Shown piece after piece: positions 40,445-50,500 of a stretch of 64,000 nucleotides of DNA (its first letter is position 1; every line of letters starts with the position of its first letter). The stretch is from Streptomyces sp. MP131-18. Lineage in GTDB: Bacteria > Actinomycetota > Actinomycetes > Streptomycetales > Streptomycetaceae. The stretch is taken from the NCBI RefSeq assembly GCF_001984575.1, contig NZ_LZNS01000001.1:2545233-2609232 (forward strand), written 5' to 3'. Below the pieces are notes generated by a model, which searched no databases, was not told the origin of the DNA, and saw only the letters and a program-made list of their open reading frames with translations. Made by a program: the position numbers and the translations under genes.

Positions 40445-42649
40445 GGGGGTTTCCTCAGAAGTTTCCACGGGAGGCGCCTGCACCGGCTCACCGGCGCACA
40501 GCGCCAGCACATCGGCGCCGAATTGCCGCAGCTTGTGGGCCCCCACCCCGGAGATCCTGGACAGCTCGGCCTCGCTGCCCGGCACGTCCTCCGCGATGGC
40601 CATGAGGGTCACGTCGGTGAAGACGGCATACGCCGGCCGCCCCAGATCCCGCGCCCGCTCCAGCCGCCAGTCCCGCAGCCGCTCGTACAGCTGCTCGTCC
40701 ATCGTGGAGGGGCAGTCCTCGCAGCGCCGCAGCTTCACCTCGGCCGCCTCCGTCAGCGTCCGCTCGCACACCCGGCACTTGACCGGGCCCCGCGGCTTGC
40801 GGGCCCGGCCCCCGCCGCCCCGCTCCACGCCGCCTCGCCCGCCGCCACGCCCCTGGTCCGCGGCCGAGCCGGGCCGCAGCCCGTCCAGGAACCGGCTGGG
40901 CCGCCGCCCCGCGCGGCCCCCGGGCGAACGCGCCAGCGCCCACGACAGCGACAGGTGCAGCCGCGCCCGCGTCACCCCGACATACAGCAGCCGCCGCTCC
41001 TCCTCGACCTGCTCGGGCGTCTTGGCGTAGGTGATCGGCAGCATCCCGTCGGTGAGGCCGACCAGGAACACCGCGTCCCACTCCAGGCCCTTGGCCGTGT
41101 GCAGCGAGGCCAGCGTCACCCCCTCCACGGTCGGGGCGTGCTGCGCCGCGGCCCGCTCGTCCACCTCCGCGACGAAGTCGGCCAGCGTCGCGTCCTCCCG
41201 CGCCCGCGCGAAGTCCTCCGCGAGCCGCACCAGCGAACGCAGCGACTCCCACCGGTCGCGCACCGCGCCCGAGCCGGCCGGCGGCTCCGGCGTCCACCCC
41301 GTCCCGGCGAGGACCGCGCCGACCTGCCCGGCCAGGCCGTCGGCGTCGGCGACCGCGCTGTCGTTGCCACCGGCCCGCGCGGCGCCGCGCAGGGCCAGGC
41401 CCGCCTGCCTGACCTCGGGCCGCTCGAAGAACCGCTCGGCGCCCCGGAGCTGGTAGGGCACCCCGGCGTCGGCCAGGGCCTGCTCGTAGATCTCCGACTG
41501 TGAGTTGGCCCGGTAGAGCACGGCGATCTCGCTCGCGGTGAGACCGGCCCCGCCCTCCGCGACGGGCGTCAGCAGCTCCCTGATCCGCCGGGCCGCCGCC
41601 TCCGCCTCCGCCGGCTCGTCCGCGTGCTCGGAGAACACCGGCTCAGGACCCGTGGGCCGCTGCGAGATCAGCTCCAGGCGGTGCTCGGCGGCCCGGCCCT
41701 TCGCCTGGCTCAGCAGCCCGTTGGCCAGGTGCACCACCTGCGGCGTGGACCGGTAGTCCCGCACCAGCTTCACCAGCGTGGCGTGGGGATGCCTGGTGCG
41801 GAAGTCCAGCAGGTGGTCGGGGGTGGCGCCGGTGAACGAATAGATCGTCTGGCTCGCGTCGCCGACGACGCACAGACTGTCCCGCTCCCCGAGCCACAGG
41901 GTCAGCAGCCGCTGCTGGAGCGGGCTGACGTCCTGGTACTCGTCGACCGTGAAGTGGTGGTACTGACCGCGCACCACCTCGGCGATGTCCGGCCGGTCGC
42001 TGAGGATGCCGACGGTCAGCAGCAGCACGTCCTCGAAATCGATCGTGCCGCGGTCCCGCTTCAGCTGCTCGTACGTCGCGTACACCCGCGCGATCTCCGC
42101 CGGGTCGCGCGGCGCCTCGCGCCCGCTCTTGGCCATCGCGGCGGGATAGTCCTCCGGGGTGGTCTGCGTCACCTTCGCCCACTCGATCTCGCTGGTGACG
42201 TCCCGCAGCTCCAGCCGCTCAAGACGCAGCCTGCCGCGCGACGCGGCCTCCGCGACCAGCGAGAATTTGCGCTCCAGCAGGCGCGGCGGCTCCCCGCCCA
42301 CCGCCTTGGGCCAGAAGTACTGCAACTGCCGCAGCGCCGCCGAGTGGAACGTGCGCGTCTGCACGCCGCCCGCGCCGAGCTGCCGCAGCCGCCCGCGCAT
42401 CTCCCCCGCCGCCCGCTGCGTGAACGTGACCGCGAGCACCGTGGCCGGCTGGAAGATCCCGGCGCGCACCCCGTACGCGATGCGGTGGGTGATCGCCCGC
42501 GTCTTGCCCGTCCCCGCCCCGGCCAGCACGCAGACCGGGCCTTGGAGCGTCGTCGCCACGGCGCGCTGCTCGGGATCGAGGCCCTCGAGCACGGCATCGG
42601 CCGACGAGGGCACGTGAGGGAACGAGGTGGCCTGCGTTGCTGATGTCAC
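40436..42649 (-). CDS. uvrD2: ATP-dependent DNA helicase UvrD2
   Basis: The 737-residue SF1A helicase has Walker A LAGAGTGKTRAITHRIAYG, Walker B FTVDEYQDVSPLQQRLL, motif III VVGDASQTIYSFTGA, motif IV VKLVRDYRSTPQVV and motif VI RRLLYVGVTRAR. After a Gly-rich stretch comes a tetracysteine zinc motif (CRVCERTLTEAAEVKLRRCEDC) and a C-terminal HRDC-like domain (ISGVGAHKLRQFGADVLALC). Tetracysteine plus HRDC is the UvrD2 layout of Actinobacteria. GTG 42649 gives the usual N-terminus (M)TSATQATSFPHVPSSADAVLEGLDPEQ; a frame to ATG 42697 adds 16 doubtful residues. It is divergent from mycoredoxin. Confidence 0.93.
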   Translation of the reverse strand: MTSATQATSFPHVPSSADAVLEGLDPEQRAVATTLQGPVCVLAGAGTGKTRAITHRIAYGVRAGIFQPATVLAVTFTQRAAGEMRGRLRQLGAGGVQTRTFHSAALRQLQYFWPKAVGGEPPRLLERKFSLVAEAASRGRLRLERLELRDVTSEIEWAKVTQTTPEDYPAAMAKSGREAPRDPAEIARVYATYEQLKRDRGTIDFEDVLLLTVGILSDRPDIAEVVRGQYHHFTVDEYQDVSPLQQRLLTLWLGERDSLCVVGDASQTIYSFTGATPDHLLDFRTRHPHATLVKLVRDYRSTPQVVHLANGLLSQAKGRAAEHRLELISQRPTGPEPVFSEHADEPAEAEAAARRIRELLTPVAEGGAGLTASEIAVLYRANSQSEIYEQALADAGVPYQLRGAERFFERPEVRQAGLALRGAARAGGNDSAVADADGLAGQVGAVLAGTGWTPEPPAGSGAVRDRWESLRSLVRLAEDFARAREDATLADFVAEVDERAAAQHAPTVEGVTLASLHTAKGLEWDAVFLVGLTDGMLPITYAKTPEQVEEERRLLYVGVTRARLHLSLSWALARSPGGRAGRRPSRFLDGLRPGSAADQGRGGGRGGVERGGGGRARKPRGPVKCRVCERTLTEAAEVKLRRCEDCPSTMDEQLYERLRDWRLERARDLGRPAYAVFTDVTLMAIAEDVPGSEAELSRISGVGAHKLRQFGADVLALCAGEPVQAPPVETSEETPEK

Positions 42650-42793
42650 CCCGCCATGCTGCCAGGTCCCGCGGGAAGCGTGGGGCGAGTTGTCCACAGG
42701 GTGGGGGGATTACTCATACCGCGCCGTGTGTTGTGCTTGCGTGAGTCCCCGCCGGAGCGGGCGGGGACCGACGACACGAAGGAGCGCGAGACG

Positions 42794-43051
42794 ATGCCGG
42801 GGACCGTGACGATGTACAGCACCTCCTGGTGCGGCTACTGCCGCCGGCTCAAGAGCCAGCTGGACCGCGAGGGCATCGCGTACACCGAGATCAACATTGA
42901 GGAGGAGCCGTCCGCCGTCGCCATCGTCGAGAAGGCGAACGACGGCAACCAAACGGTGCCCACGGTCGTGGTGGAGCCGGACAGCGGCGCCGGCCAGGTC
43001 ACCATGACCAACCCCTCGCTCGCGGACGTCAAGAAGGCCCTGGCCGCCTGA
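42794..43051 (+). CDS. mrx1: Mycoredoxin (glutaredoxin-fold mycothiol-dependent reductase)
   Basis: The 85-residue protein begins ATG 42794 with AAGGAGCGCGAGACG upstream. It is a glutaredoxin fold: TMYSTSWCGYCRRLKSQLDREG with active-site C13-G-Y-C16, the cis-Pro segment NQTVPTVVVEPDSG and a C-terminal helix. In mycothiol-producing Actinobacteria this family reduces S-mycothiolated proteins. It is divergent from uvrD2 and converges with nudC. Confidence 0.93.
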   Translation: MPGTVTMYSTSWCGYCRRLKSQLDREGIAYTEINIEEEPSAVAIVEKANDGNQTVPTVVVEPDSGAGQVTMTNPSLADVKKALAA

Positions 43052-43105
43052 CGCACCCGGCCCGGCGACCCGCCGGGTGACGCGCCCGGCCGACCGTTCG
43101 CCCGG

Positions 43106-44044
43106 CTACCAGGGCGCCGTCACCAGCGGCTTTCCGTACCACTGTTCGATCAGCCGGGAGGCGATGGAGACACTCGAAGGGGGCAGCACCTCGCCGGACT
43201 CCATCGCCGCCCGCAGGTCGTCCCGGGAGAACCAGCGGGCCTCCTCGATCTCCTCGCCGTCGGCCCGCACGTCGAAGGACGTGGCACGCGCCACGAAACC
43301 CAGCATCAGGCTGGAGGGGAACGGCCACGGCTGGCTCGCCACGTACTCCACCTGCCCGACCGCGATACCGGCCTCCTCCGCGACCTCCCGCACCACGGCC
43401 TGCTCTATCGACTCCCCCGGCTCGACGAAGCCCGCGAGCGTGGAGAAGCGGCCCTTCGGCCAGTGCATCTGCCGCCCGAGCAGCGCCCGGTCGTCCTCGT
43501 CGAGCACCAGCATGATGACCGCGGGGTCCGTCCTGGGGTAGTGCTCGGCGCCGCAGGCCTGGCAGCGCCGCACGTGCCCCGCCGCCGCGATCACGGTCCG
43601 CGCGCCGCAGCGCGAACAGAAGCGGTGGAGCCGCTGCCAGTTCTCCAGGGCGACCGCGTGGACCAGCAGCTCGTTGTCACGCTCGGAGAGCAGCGCGGCC
43701 GCTTCCCGCAGTCCTGCGGGCCTGGCCGCGTCGTCCATGCGGCCGGGCAGCGCGTCCTTCTGGAGCGCGAAGTAGCGCACCCCTTCGGCGTCGGAGCCGA
43801 GGAAGTAGCGGTGGGCCTCGGTCAGCGGCGCGTCGAACGACGGCATCAGCACCAGCTCGGTCCGCCCGTCAGCACGCTCCTCGACCAGCGCCTGGCCGCC
43901 GGATACGACGAACACCCGCGTCGACGGATGGCTCCACGCCGCCCCCAGCCACGCCTCGTCGAGTCGGTGGTGGGCACCGCGGTCGATGCCGCCGGTACCG
44001 GTGAGGGTGATCGGCTGGACAGCGTTGTCCGGGGTGGTGCTCAT
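43106..44044 (-). CDS. nudC: NAD(+) diphosphatase NudC
   Basis: The 312-residue enzyme splits NADH and can remove NAD caps from RNA. The zinc ribbon CSRCGARTVIAAAGHVRRCQACGAEHYPR holds four cysteines. The Nudix box GFVEPGESIEQAVVREVAEEAGI is complete, and the NudC-specific SQPWPFPSSLMLGF follows it. The start ATG 44044 is chosen (MSTTPDNAV); a TTG two codons earlier is possible. It lies downstream of AdnB on the same strand with a 102-bp gap of GC-rich repeats. Confidence 0.95.
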   Translation of the reverse strand: MSTTPDNAVQPITLTGTGGIDRGAHHRLDEAWLGAAWSHPSTRVFVVSGGQALVEERADGRTELVLMPSFDAPLTEAHRYFLGSDAEGVRYFALQKDALPGRMDDAARPAGLREAAALLSERDNELLVHAVALENWQRLHRFCSRCGARTVIAAAGHVRRCQACGAEHYPRTDPAVIMLVLDEDDRALLGRQMHWPKGRFSTLAGFVEPGESIEQAVVREVAEEAGIAVGQVEYVASQPWPFPSSLMLGFVARATSFDVRADGEEIEEARWFSRDDLRAAMESGEVLPPSSVSIASRLIEQWYGKPLVTAPW

Positions 44045-44146
44045 GCCCAAAAGCCTAATCCGTCGCCGACCGCCCCGGAGGCCCCGGGTGGGCCGCCGGG
44101 TCCGGCGGGCGCCCGGCGGGCGCCCCCACGCCCCCGGCGCCGGGCC

Positions 44147-47100
44147 CTACCCGGGGTCGTTCGGCTCCCAGGAGTCCTCGCCCGTCAGCAGCCGCTCAAG
44201 ACCGCGGCGGCCGGGCAGCACGGTCGGCCGCACCAGCTCGCCGCTGCGCACGTACAGGAACGCGGCGGACACCGCGGACAGCGGCAACCCGTGGCGCTCG
44301 GCCCACGCGACCCGGTAGATCGCCAGCTGGAGCGGGTCCGCGTCCTGCCGCCTGGCCGTCTTCCAGTCGATGATGTCGAAGCCACCGCTGTCCGTGCGGT
44401 ACACGGCGTCGATCCGGCCGCGGATCACGCGCCCGGCCAGCTCCAGCTGGAACGGGGCCTCGATCCGATAGGGCCGGCGGGCGGCGTACGGGGTACGGGC
44501 GAAGGCCTCCTTCAGCGCGGCCAGGTCCCGTTCGTCCCGGATCTCCGCCACCTCGTCCGGGTCGCCGCCCGGCAGCTCGTCCGGCCCGAGCATCGGCAGG
44601 GCCAGCTCCTCGAACCGGGCCTCGACCCAGGCGTGGAACCGCGTCCCGCGCCGGGCCGCGGGCTGCGGCGGGCGCGGCATCGGACGCGCGAGGTCGCGGG
44701 CGAACCCCTCCGGGTCGGCGGCCAGGCGCTGCACCTGCGACGCGGACAGCGACGCGGGCAGGGGCACGTCCCGCACCGCGGCCCTGGCCTGCCGCAGCTC
44801 CTCCGCGAGCACCGTCAGGTCCCGGTCCCAGGACGCCACGGCGCGCTGCTCCTCCGGGGTGAGCCCGTCCTCCCCCGCCTCGTCTTCCGCGCGCGGCGCG
44901 GGCAGCCGCGGCCCCTCGCGCTCCCCCTCGCGCTCCCCCTCGCGCTCCCCCTCGCGCCCGGCCGCGCGCAGCCGCGCCAGCACGGCGTCCGCCGCGGCCC
45001 TGCGCCGGGCGAACGCGGCCGGGTCCAGCGGCAGCGGCCACGCCCGCTCGGCCGCGTCGGCGGCGAGCGCCGGGTTTTCCTCGTCCTCGCCCGGCGGGTC
45101 GGCCCACGCCTCGACCTCGCCGTGCGCCGGGTCGGCCTCGCAGTGCTCCCGCAGGGCGTCGAGGAACGGGGAGGGCCCCCGCCGCCGTTTCTGGCTCGGG
45201 CCCCACCAGTGTCCTGAGCCGAGCAGCAGGGACCGCGGGCGGGTGAAGGCGACGTAGCCGAGGCGCAGCTCCTCAAGACCGAGGTGCTCGGCGACCGCCG
45301 CCCCGTACTCCTTGTAGGCCGCCGCCGTCCACTCCTCGATCGCGGGCAGCGTTCCCGCGTCGCCGCGCAGCGGGTGCGGCAGCGCCCTGGCATGCCGGAG
45401 CCACGAGTCGCGCGAGGACTTGGCGGGGAAGGCGTCGGCGCACAGCCCTGGCACGGCGACCACGTCCCACTCCAGGCCCTTGGCCTTGTGCGCGGTCAGC
45501 ACCTTCACCGTGTCGCCGCTGCCGGGGAGCGAGCCGTCGAGGCCGCGGTCGTACTGGTCGGCGGCGCGCAGGAACGCGAGGAACGCCGGGAGCGTGGCCT
45601 CGCCGTCCACGGCGGTGCCCGCACGGCCCGCCGCGAAACCGGCGGCCAGGTCGAGGAACGCGCCCAGCGTCTCGCGGCGCCTGGCGGCCAGGGCCTGCGG
45701 CGAGGCGGACAGCTCCACTTCGAGGCCGGTGGCGGCCAGCACCCGGTGCAGCACGTCCATGAGCGGGTCGGCCAGGGAACGGCGCAGCTCGCGGATCTCG
45801 GCGGCCAGGTGCGCGAACCGGACCCGGGCGGCGGCGGAGAACGGCAGCCCGTCCTGCGGCTCGGCCGCACCGCCGCCCTGGTCCACGAACGTGTCCAGGG
45901 CGTCGGCGAGCGAGGTCCGTTCGGCCGGGTCGGTGCCCTCCACGGCCGCGGCGAGCCGCCCGTCCGGGTCCTGGTCCCCCCCGCGCCGTACCAGCAGCCG
46001 GGCGCGGCGGCCGAGCAGCGCCAGGTCGCGCGGCCCGATCCGCCACCGGGGGCCGGTGAGCAGCCGCACCAGGGCGGCGTTCGCCGTGGGGTCGGCCAGC
46101 ACGTGCAGCACGGCGACGAGGTCGGCGACCTCGGGCAGGTGCAGCAGCCCGGAGAGCCCGACCACCTCGACCGGCACCTCGCGGGCCACCAGCGCGCGCT
46201 GGATCTCGCCGAAGTCGGCCGCGGTGCGGCACAGCACGGCGATCTCGCCCGGCGGCGTGCCGGTGCGCACCTGGTGGGCGACGGAGTCGGCCAGCCACGC
46301 CAGCTCCTCGGCGTGGCCGGGCAGCAGGGCGCAGCGCACCAGCCCGGCCGCCGCCGCGCCGTCCGGGGGCCGCAACGGAACGACGGCGGGGTGGCGGGCG
46401 CGCAGCGGCTGGGCCAGCCGGTTGGCCAGGGCGAGCAGCCGCCCGCCGCTGCGCCGGTTCTCGCCGAGGCTGTCGTGGCGCGCGGGGCGGCCGTCGCGGT
46501 GGGGGAAGTGCTCGGGGAAGTCGTCCAGGTTGGCGACCGACGCGCCGCGCCAGCCGTAGATGGCCTGGCAGGGGTCGCCGACCGCGGTGACGGCGTGCCC
46601 CGTGCCGCCGCCGAACAGGCCCGCCAGCAGGACGCGTTGCGCGACGGAGGTGTCCTGGTACTCGTCGAGGAGCACGACGGCGAACTCCTCGCGCACGATC
46701 CGCCCCACCTCGGGGACGTCCCGCGCGAGGGTGGCCGCCAGGGAGATCTGGTCGCCGAAGTCCAGCAGATCGCGGGCGCGTTTGCGGGCGCGGTACTCCT
46801 CGACCAGGCCGAGCAGCCGGCCGCGGCCCTCCGCGGCGCGCGGGATCTGCCGCAGGTCGGCGTTGCTCAGCCGGGCACCGGCCAGCTCGGCCAGCAGCCC
46901 CTGGTCGAACGCGCGGAGCGCCGCGGGCGTCACCAGGTGCTCGGACAGCTCGCCGTCCAGCGCGACGAGATCGGTGACGAGGGTGGTGAAGCTCGGGCTC
47001 GGCGGCTCGAAGTCGGCGGGCGCGGCGCGCAGCACCTCGGCGGCGAGCTGGAAGCGGCCGGCGTCCGCGAGGAGCCGGGAGGCGGGCTCGACGCCGAGGC

Positions 47101-47485
47101 GCAGCCCGTGCTCGCTCAGCAGCCGCCCGGCGAAGGCGTGGTAGGTGGAGATCTGCGGCTCGCCCGCCGCGCCGTCGCCCGTGCCGCCCGCCTCGGCGTC
47201 CCGGCCGGTCACGCCCGCGCGGACCAGGGCGGTGCGGACGCGCTCCGCCAGCTCGCCGGCCGCCTTGTTGGTGAACGTGAGGCCGAGGACCCGGCCCGGC
47301 TCGACCTGTCCTGTGGCGGTGAGCCAGACGACGCGGGCGGCCATCACGGTGGTCTTGCCGGAGCCGGCGCCCGCCACGATCGCCTGCGGCGCGGGCGGTG
47401 CGGTGATGCACGCCAGCTGCTCGTCGGTGAACGGAATCCCCAGCAGCTCCCTGAGCTGATCGGGACGGCTGAGTGGGGCGGGCAC
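44147..47485 (-). CDS. adnB: AdnB-type helicase-nuclease (UvrD-like motor plus RecB-like nuclease)
   Basis: The 1112-residue protein has an N-terminal SF1A motor: Walker A IVAGAGSGKTTVMAARV, Walker B VVLLDEYQDTSVAQRVLL, motif III VGDPCQAIYGWRG and KVLTAHKAKGLEWD. A C-terminal nuclease domain carries FDIIDWKTARRQDADPLQLAIY (the D..DxK core). It pairs with the adjacent adnA product in the mycobacterial-type AdnAB complex, which resects double-strand breaks. GTG 47485 lies 51 nt after adnA. A 12-bp coding repeat (EREG units) lies between motor and nuclease, near residue 845. The ribosome site is weak, so it is probably coupled to adnA. Confidence 0.92.
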   Translation of the reverse strand: MPAPLSRPDQLRELLGIPFTDEQLACITAPPAPQAIVAGAGSGKTTVMAARVVWLTATGQVEPGRVLGLTFTNKAAGELAERVRTALVRAGVTGRDAEAGGTGDGAAGEPQISTYHAFAGRLLSEHGLRLGVEPASRLLADAGRFQLAAEVLRAAPADFEPPSPSFTTLVTDLVALDGELSEHLVTPAALRAFDQGLLAELAGARLSNADLRQIPRAAEGRGRLLGLVEEYRARKRARDLLDFGDQISLAATLARDVPEVGRIVREEFAVVLLDEYQDTSVAQRVLLAGLFGGGTGHAVTAVGDPCQAIYGWRGASVANLDDFPEHFPHRDGRPARHDSLGENRRSGGRLLALANRLAQPLRARHPAVVPLRPPDGAAAAGLVRCALLPGHAEELAWLADSVAHQVRTGTPPGEIAVLCRTAADFGEIQRALVAREVPVEVVGLSGLLHLPEVADLVAVLHVLADPTANAALVRLLTGPRWRIGPRDLALLGRRARLLVRRGGDQDPDGRLAAAVEGTDPAERTSLADALDTFVDQGGGAAEPQDGLPFSAAARVRFAHLAAEIRELRRSLADPLMDVLHRVLAATGLEVELSASPQALAARRRETLGAFLDLAAGFAAGRAGTAVDGEATLPAFLAFLRAADQYDRGLDGSLPGSGDTVKVLTAHKAKGLEWDVVAVPGLCADAFPAKSSRDSWLRHARALPHPLRGDAGTLPAIEEWTAAAYKEYGAAVAEHLGLEELRLGYVAFTRPRSLLLGSGHWWGPSQKRRRGPSPFLDALREHCEADPAHGEVEAWADPPGEDEENPALAADAAERAWPLPLDPAAFARRRAAADAVLARLRAAGREGEREGEREGEREGPRLPAPRAEDEAGEDGLTPEEQRAVASWDRDLTVLAEELRQARAAVRDVPLPASLSASQVQRLAADPEGFARDLARPMPRPPQPAARRGTRFHAWVEARFEELALPMLGPDELPGGDPDEVAEIRDERDLAALKEAFARTPYAARRPYRIEAPFQLELAGRVIRGRIDAVYRTDSGGFDIIDWKTARRQDADPLQLAIYRVAWAERHGLPLSAVSAAFLYVRSGELVRPTVLPGRRGLERLLTGEDSWEPNDPG
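44914..44957. repeat. 12-bp tandem repeat in adnB
   Basis: The unit cctcgcgctccc occurs three times in full (44914-44949) and then eight further bases (44950-44957). It encodes GEREGEREGERE in the interdomain linker of AdnB. The repeat keeps frame, so length variation would be tolerated. Confidence 0.9.
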
Positions 47486-47536
47486 GGAGCCGAGCCTAAC
47501 CGCCGCCTGCGACAGCGCCGGGCGCCGCGGCCGGGG

Positions 47537-50500
47537 TCAGTCGACGACGTGGCGCCCCTCGGGGCGCGCGCTGCATGCGCCGCGGAAGGTGCACGCGCCG
47601 CACTGGCGGCCGGTGTTGGGGGTGAAGCGCTCGTCGAGGACGCGGCCCGCCGCGGCGGCCAGCAGGTCGCCGACCCAGTCGCCGCCCGCGGTATCGGACG
47701 TGCGTGCCAGCGGTTCCTGGCGCTGCACGGCCGGCAGGGCGTCACCGCCGTCGCGGGCCGCGGCGCCCTGCCGCAGGTGCACCAGCTCGGCACCGGCCAC
47801 GTCGGCGGCCGCCTCGCCCTCGCGCAGCGCGAGCTGGTAGACGGCGAGTTGCGGGTGGCGTTCGACCTCGGCGCGGGTGGGCCGGGTGCGCCCGGTCTTG
47901 AAGTCGACGACGTAGGCACGGCCCTGCGCGTCGTGCTCGACGCGGTCGAGCACCCCGCGGATGCGGACCCGGTGCTCCCCCGCGGCCAGCGTGACGTCGA
48001 AGTCCTGCTCGGTGGCGAGGGGCTCGCGGCCCGCGTCCCGTTGCAGTACGTGCCAGCGCAGGAAGCGTTCCAGCGCGGCGCGGGCCTCGGCCTGCTCCGT
48101 GCGGGACTGCCAGGGCGCCTCGAAGGCGAGCGAGTCCCAGACGGTTTCGAGCCGGGCCATCAGCACGGACAGGTCGGCCGGCGTGCTGCCGGAGGCGACT
48201 TCGTCGGCCAGGACGTGCAGGACGTTCCCGAAGCCCTGCGCGGTGGTCGCGGGGGCTTCGGCGTGCACCTCGCGGCCCAGGAACCACTGGAGGGAACAGG
48301 TGTTGACCAGCTGGTCGAGCGCGCTGCCGGAGAGCGCGACCGGCGCGTCCTGGTCGCGCAGCGGCGCGGCGGACCGCGTCTGCTCGCGCAGGCCCCACCA
48401 GCGTTCGGGGTGCGCGGCGGGCGCCAGGGCGTGCCCCTCGTCGTCGCGGAGCGCGGCGAGGTCCGCGAGCCGGTCGGCCGCGGCGCGGCGCAGGGCGGGC
48501 GAGGCGTCCGGGTCGACGGTGGTGGCGCGCAGTTCGGCGACGAGGGCCGCGAGGGAGAGCGGCCTGCGCGGCCGACCGCCGACGTCCTCGGGCTCGACGC
48601 CGAGTTCGCGCAGGAAACGGGAGGGCTGGTCGCCGTCGTCGGCGCCGCCGACCGCGGTCACCACCAGGCGGTCCCTGGCCCGGGTGGCGGCCACGTAGAA
48701 CAGGCGGCGCTCCTCGGCGAGCAGCGCGCCGGGGCCGAGCGGCTCCGCGAGCCCGTCGCGCCCGATGCGGTCGGCCTCCAGCAGCGAACCGCGGCGCCGC
48801 AGGTCCGGCCACAGGCCCTCCTGAACGCCCGCCACGACGACGAGCGACCATTCAAGGCCCTTGGCGCGGTGCGCCGTCATCAGCCGCACCGCCTCCCGGC
48901 GCACGGGGCGTGCGGCAAGCGTGTCCGCGGCGATGTCGTGCGCTTCCAGCTCGGCCAGGAAGTTGAGCGCCCCCCGGCCGCCGGTACGCTCCTCGGCGCG
49001 CGCCGCCGCGTCGAACAGCGCGCAGACGGCGTCGAGATCACGGTCCGCGTTCCGCCCCGCGGCGCCGCCGCGCCGGGCGGCGCGCTCCAGGCGCTGCGGC
49101 CAGGGCGTACCGTCCCACAGCTGCCACAGCGCCTCCTCCGCGCTGCCGCCGCCGGACAGCAGTTCGCGGGTCTTGCGCAGCAGCAGGCCGAGCCGCTGCG
49201 CGCCACCGGCGTACGCCGGGTCGTGGGTGAGGAGCCGCTCCGGCTCGGCCAGCGCACGCGCCACCAGCTGCTCGGAGGAGGCGGGCGCGGCGATGCCCGC
49301 GTCGCGCTCCTCGTTGCGCAGCGCCCGGCCGAGGCGGCGCAGGTCGGCCGCGTCCAGGCCGCCCAGGGGCGAGGTCAGCAGCCGGGCCGCGGTCTCCGGG
49401 TCCTGCGGCGCCTCGGGCTCGGCGACGGCGCGCAGCGCCGTGAGCAGCGGGGCGACGGCCGGCTCCTGGCGCAGCGGCAGATCGGCGCCGTCGACTTCCA
49501 GTGGCACGCCCGCGGCGGTCAGCGCCCGGCGCACGCCGGGGAGGGACCGCGCGCCCGCGCGGACCAGCACGGCCATCTCGCCCCAGGGCAGGCCGTCCTC
49601 CAGATGGGCGCGGCGCAGCAGGTCGGCGATGTTGTCCAGTTCCGCACCCGGGGTCGGATAGACGAACGCCTCCACCCGGCCGCCCTCCCGGACGGCGGTC
49701 AGCGCGCGGTGGCGGCGCACCGCCTCGGCGGGCAGCCGCGTCAGCGGCATGCGCTGCGCGACGAGCCGGGTGGCCGCGAGCAGCGCGGCGCCGCTGCGCC
49801 GCCCGGTGGCGAGCACCGCCACGGGCGCGGGGGCGCCCCCGGCGGTGCGGAAGGCGTCGGGGAAGCCGAGGATGCCGCCCACGTCGGCGCCGCGGAACGC
49901 GTAGATCGACTGGTCGGGGTCGCCGAACACGGTCAGGTCGCGGCCGTCGCCCGCCAGGGCGCGCAGCAGGGCCGCCTGCGCCGGGTCGGTGTCCTGGTAC
50001 TCGTCGACGAACACGGCGTCGTAACGGTCCCGCACCGCCGCCGCCGGCCCCGGCTCACGGGCCAGCTCCACCGCGCTGCGCACCAGTTCCGTGTAGTCGA
50101 GCACGCCCTGCGCCTGGGTCACGTCCAGGTACTCGGCGAGGAAGTGCGCGGCGGCCTCCCAGTCCCGGCGGCCGGTGCGGCGGGCGAAGCCGGCCAGCGT
50201 GCCGGGGTCGAGGCCGATTTCCCTGCTGCGGGCCAGCACGGCCCGCAGCTCGTCGGCGAAGCCGCGCGTCGTCAGACAGGCGCGCAGCTCCTCGGGCCAG
50301 TCCAGGCCGCGTCCCGACCGTTCCAGATCGCGGTGCCCGGCCAGTAGCTCCCGCAGGTACAGATCCTGCTCCGGCCCGGTCAGCAGGCGCACCGGCTCGG
50401 CGAACAGCGCGCGGTCCTGGTGCGCGCGCACGAACGCGTAGGCGAAGGAGTGGAACGTGGTCGCCTGCGGGGATGCTGTTCCCAGACGGGCCGTCAGGCG

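Noticed and set aside
44914..44957. Possible CRISPR or mobile repeat
   Set aside because: Copies are directly adjacent with no spacers and encode a repeated peptide, so this is a coding microsatellite.
45284..50347. Very long forward-strand open frame across the adnA/adnB genes
   Set aside because: It is the mirror image of two well-supported reverse-strand helicase genes. High GC makes long open frames on the opposite strand common; its product has no recognisable domain and is full of Arg, Gly, Val and Gln.
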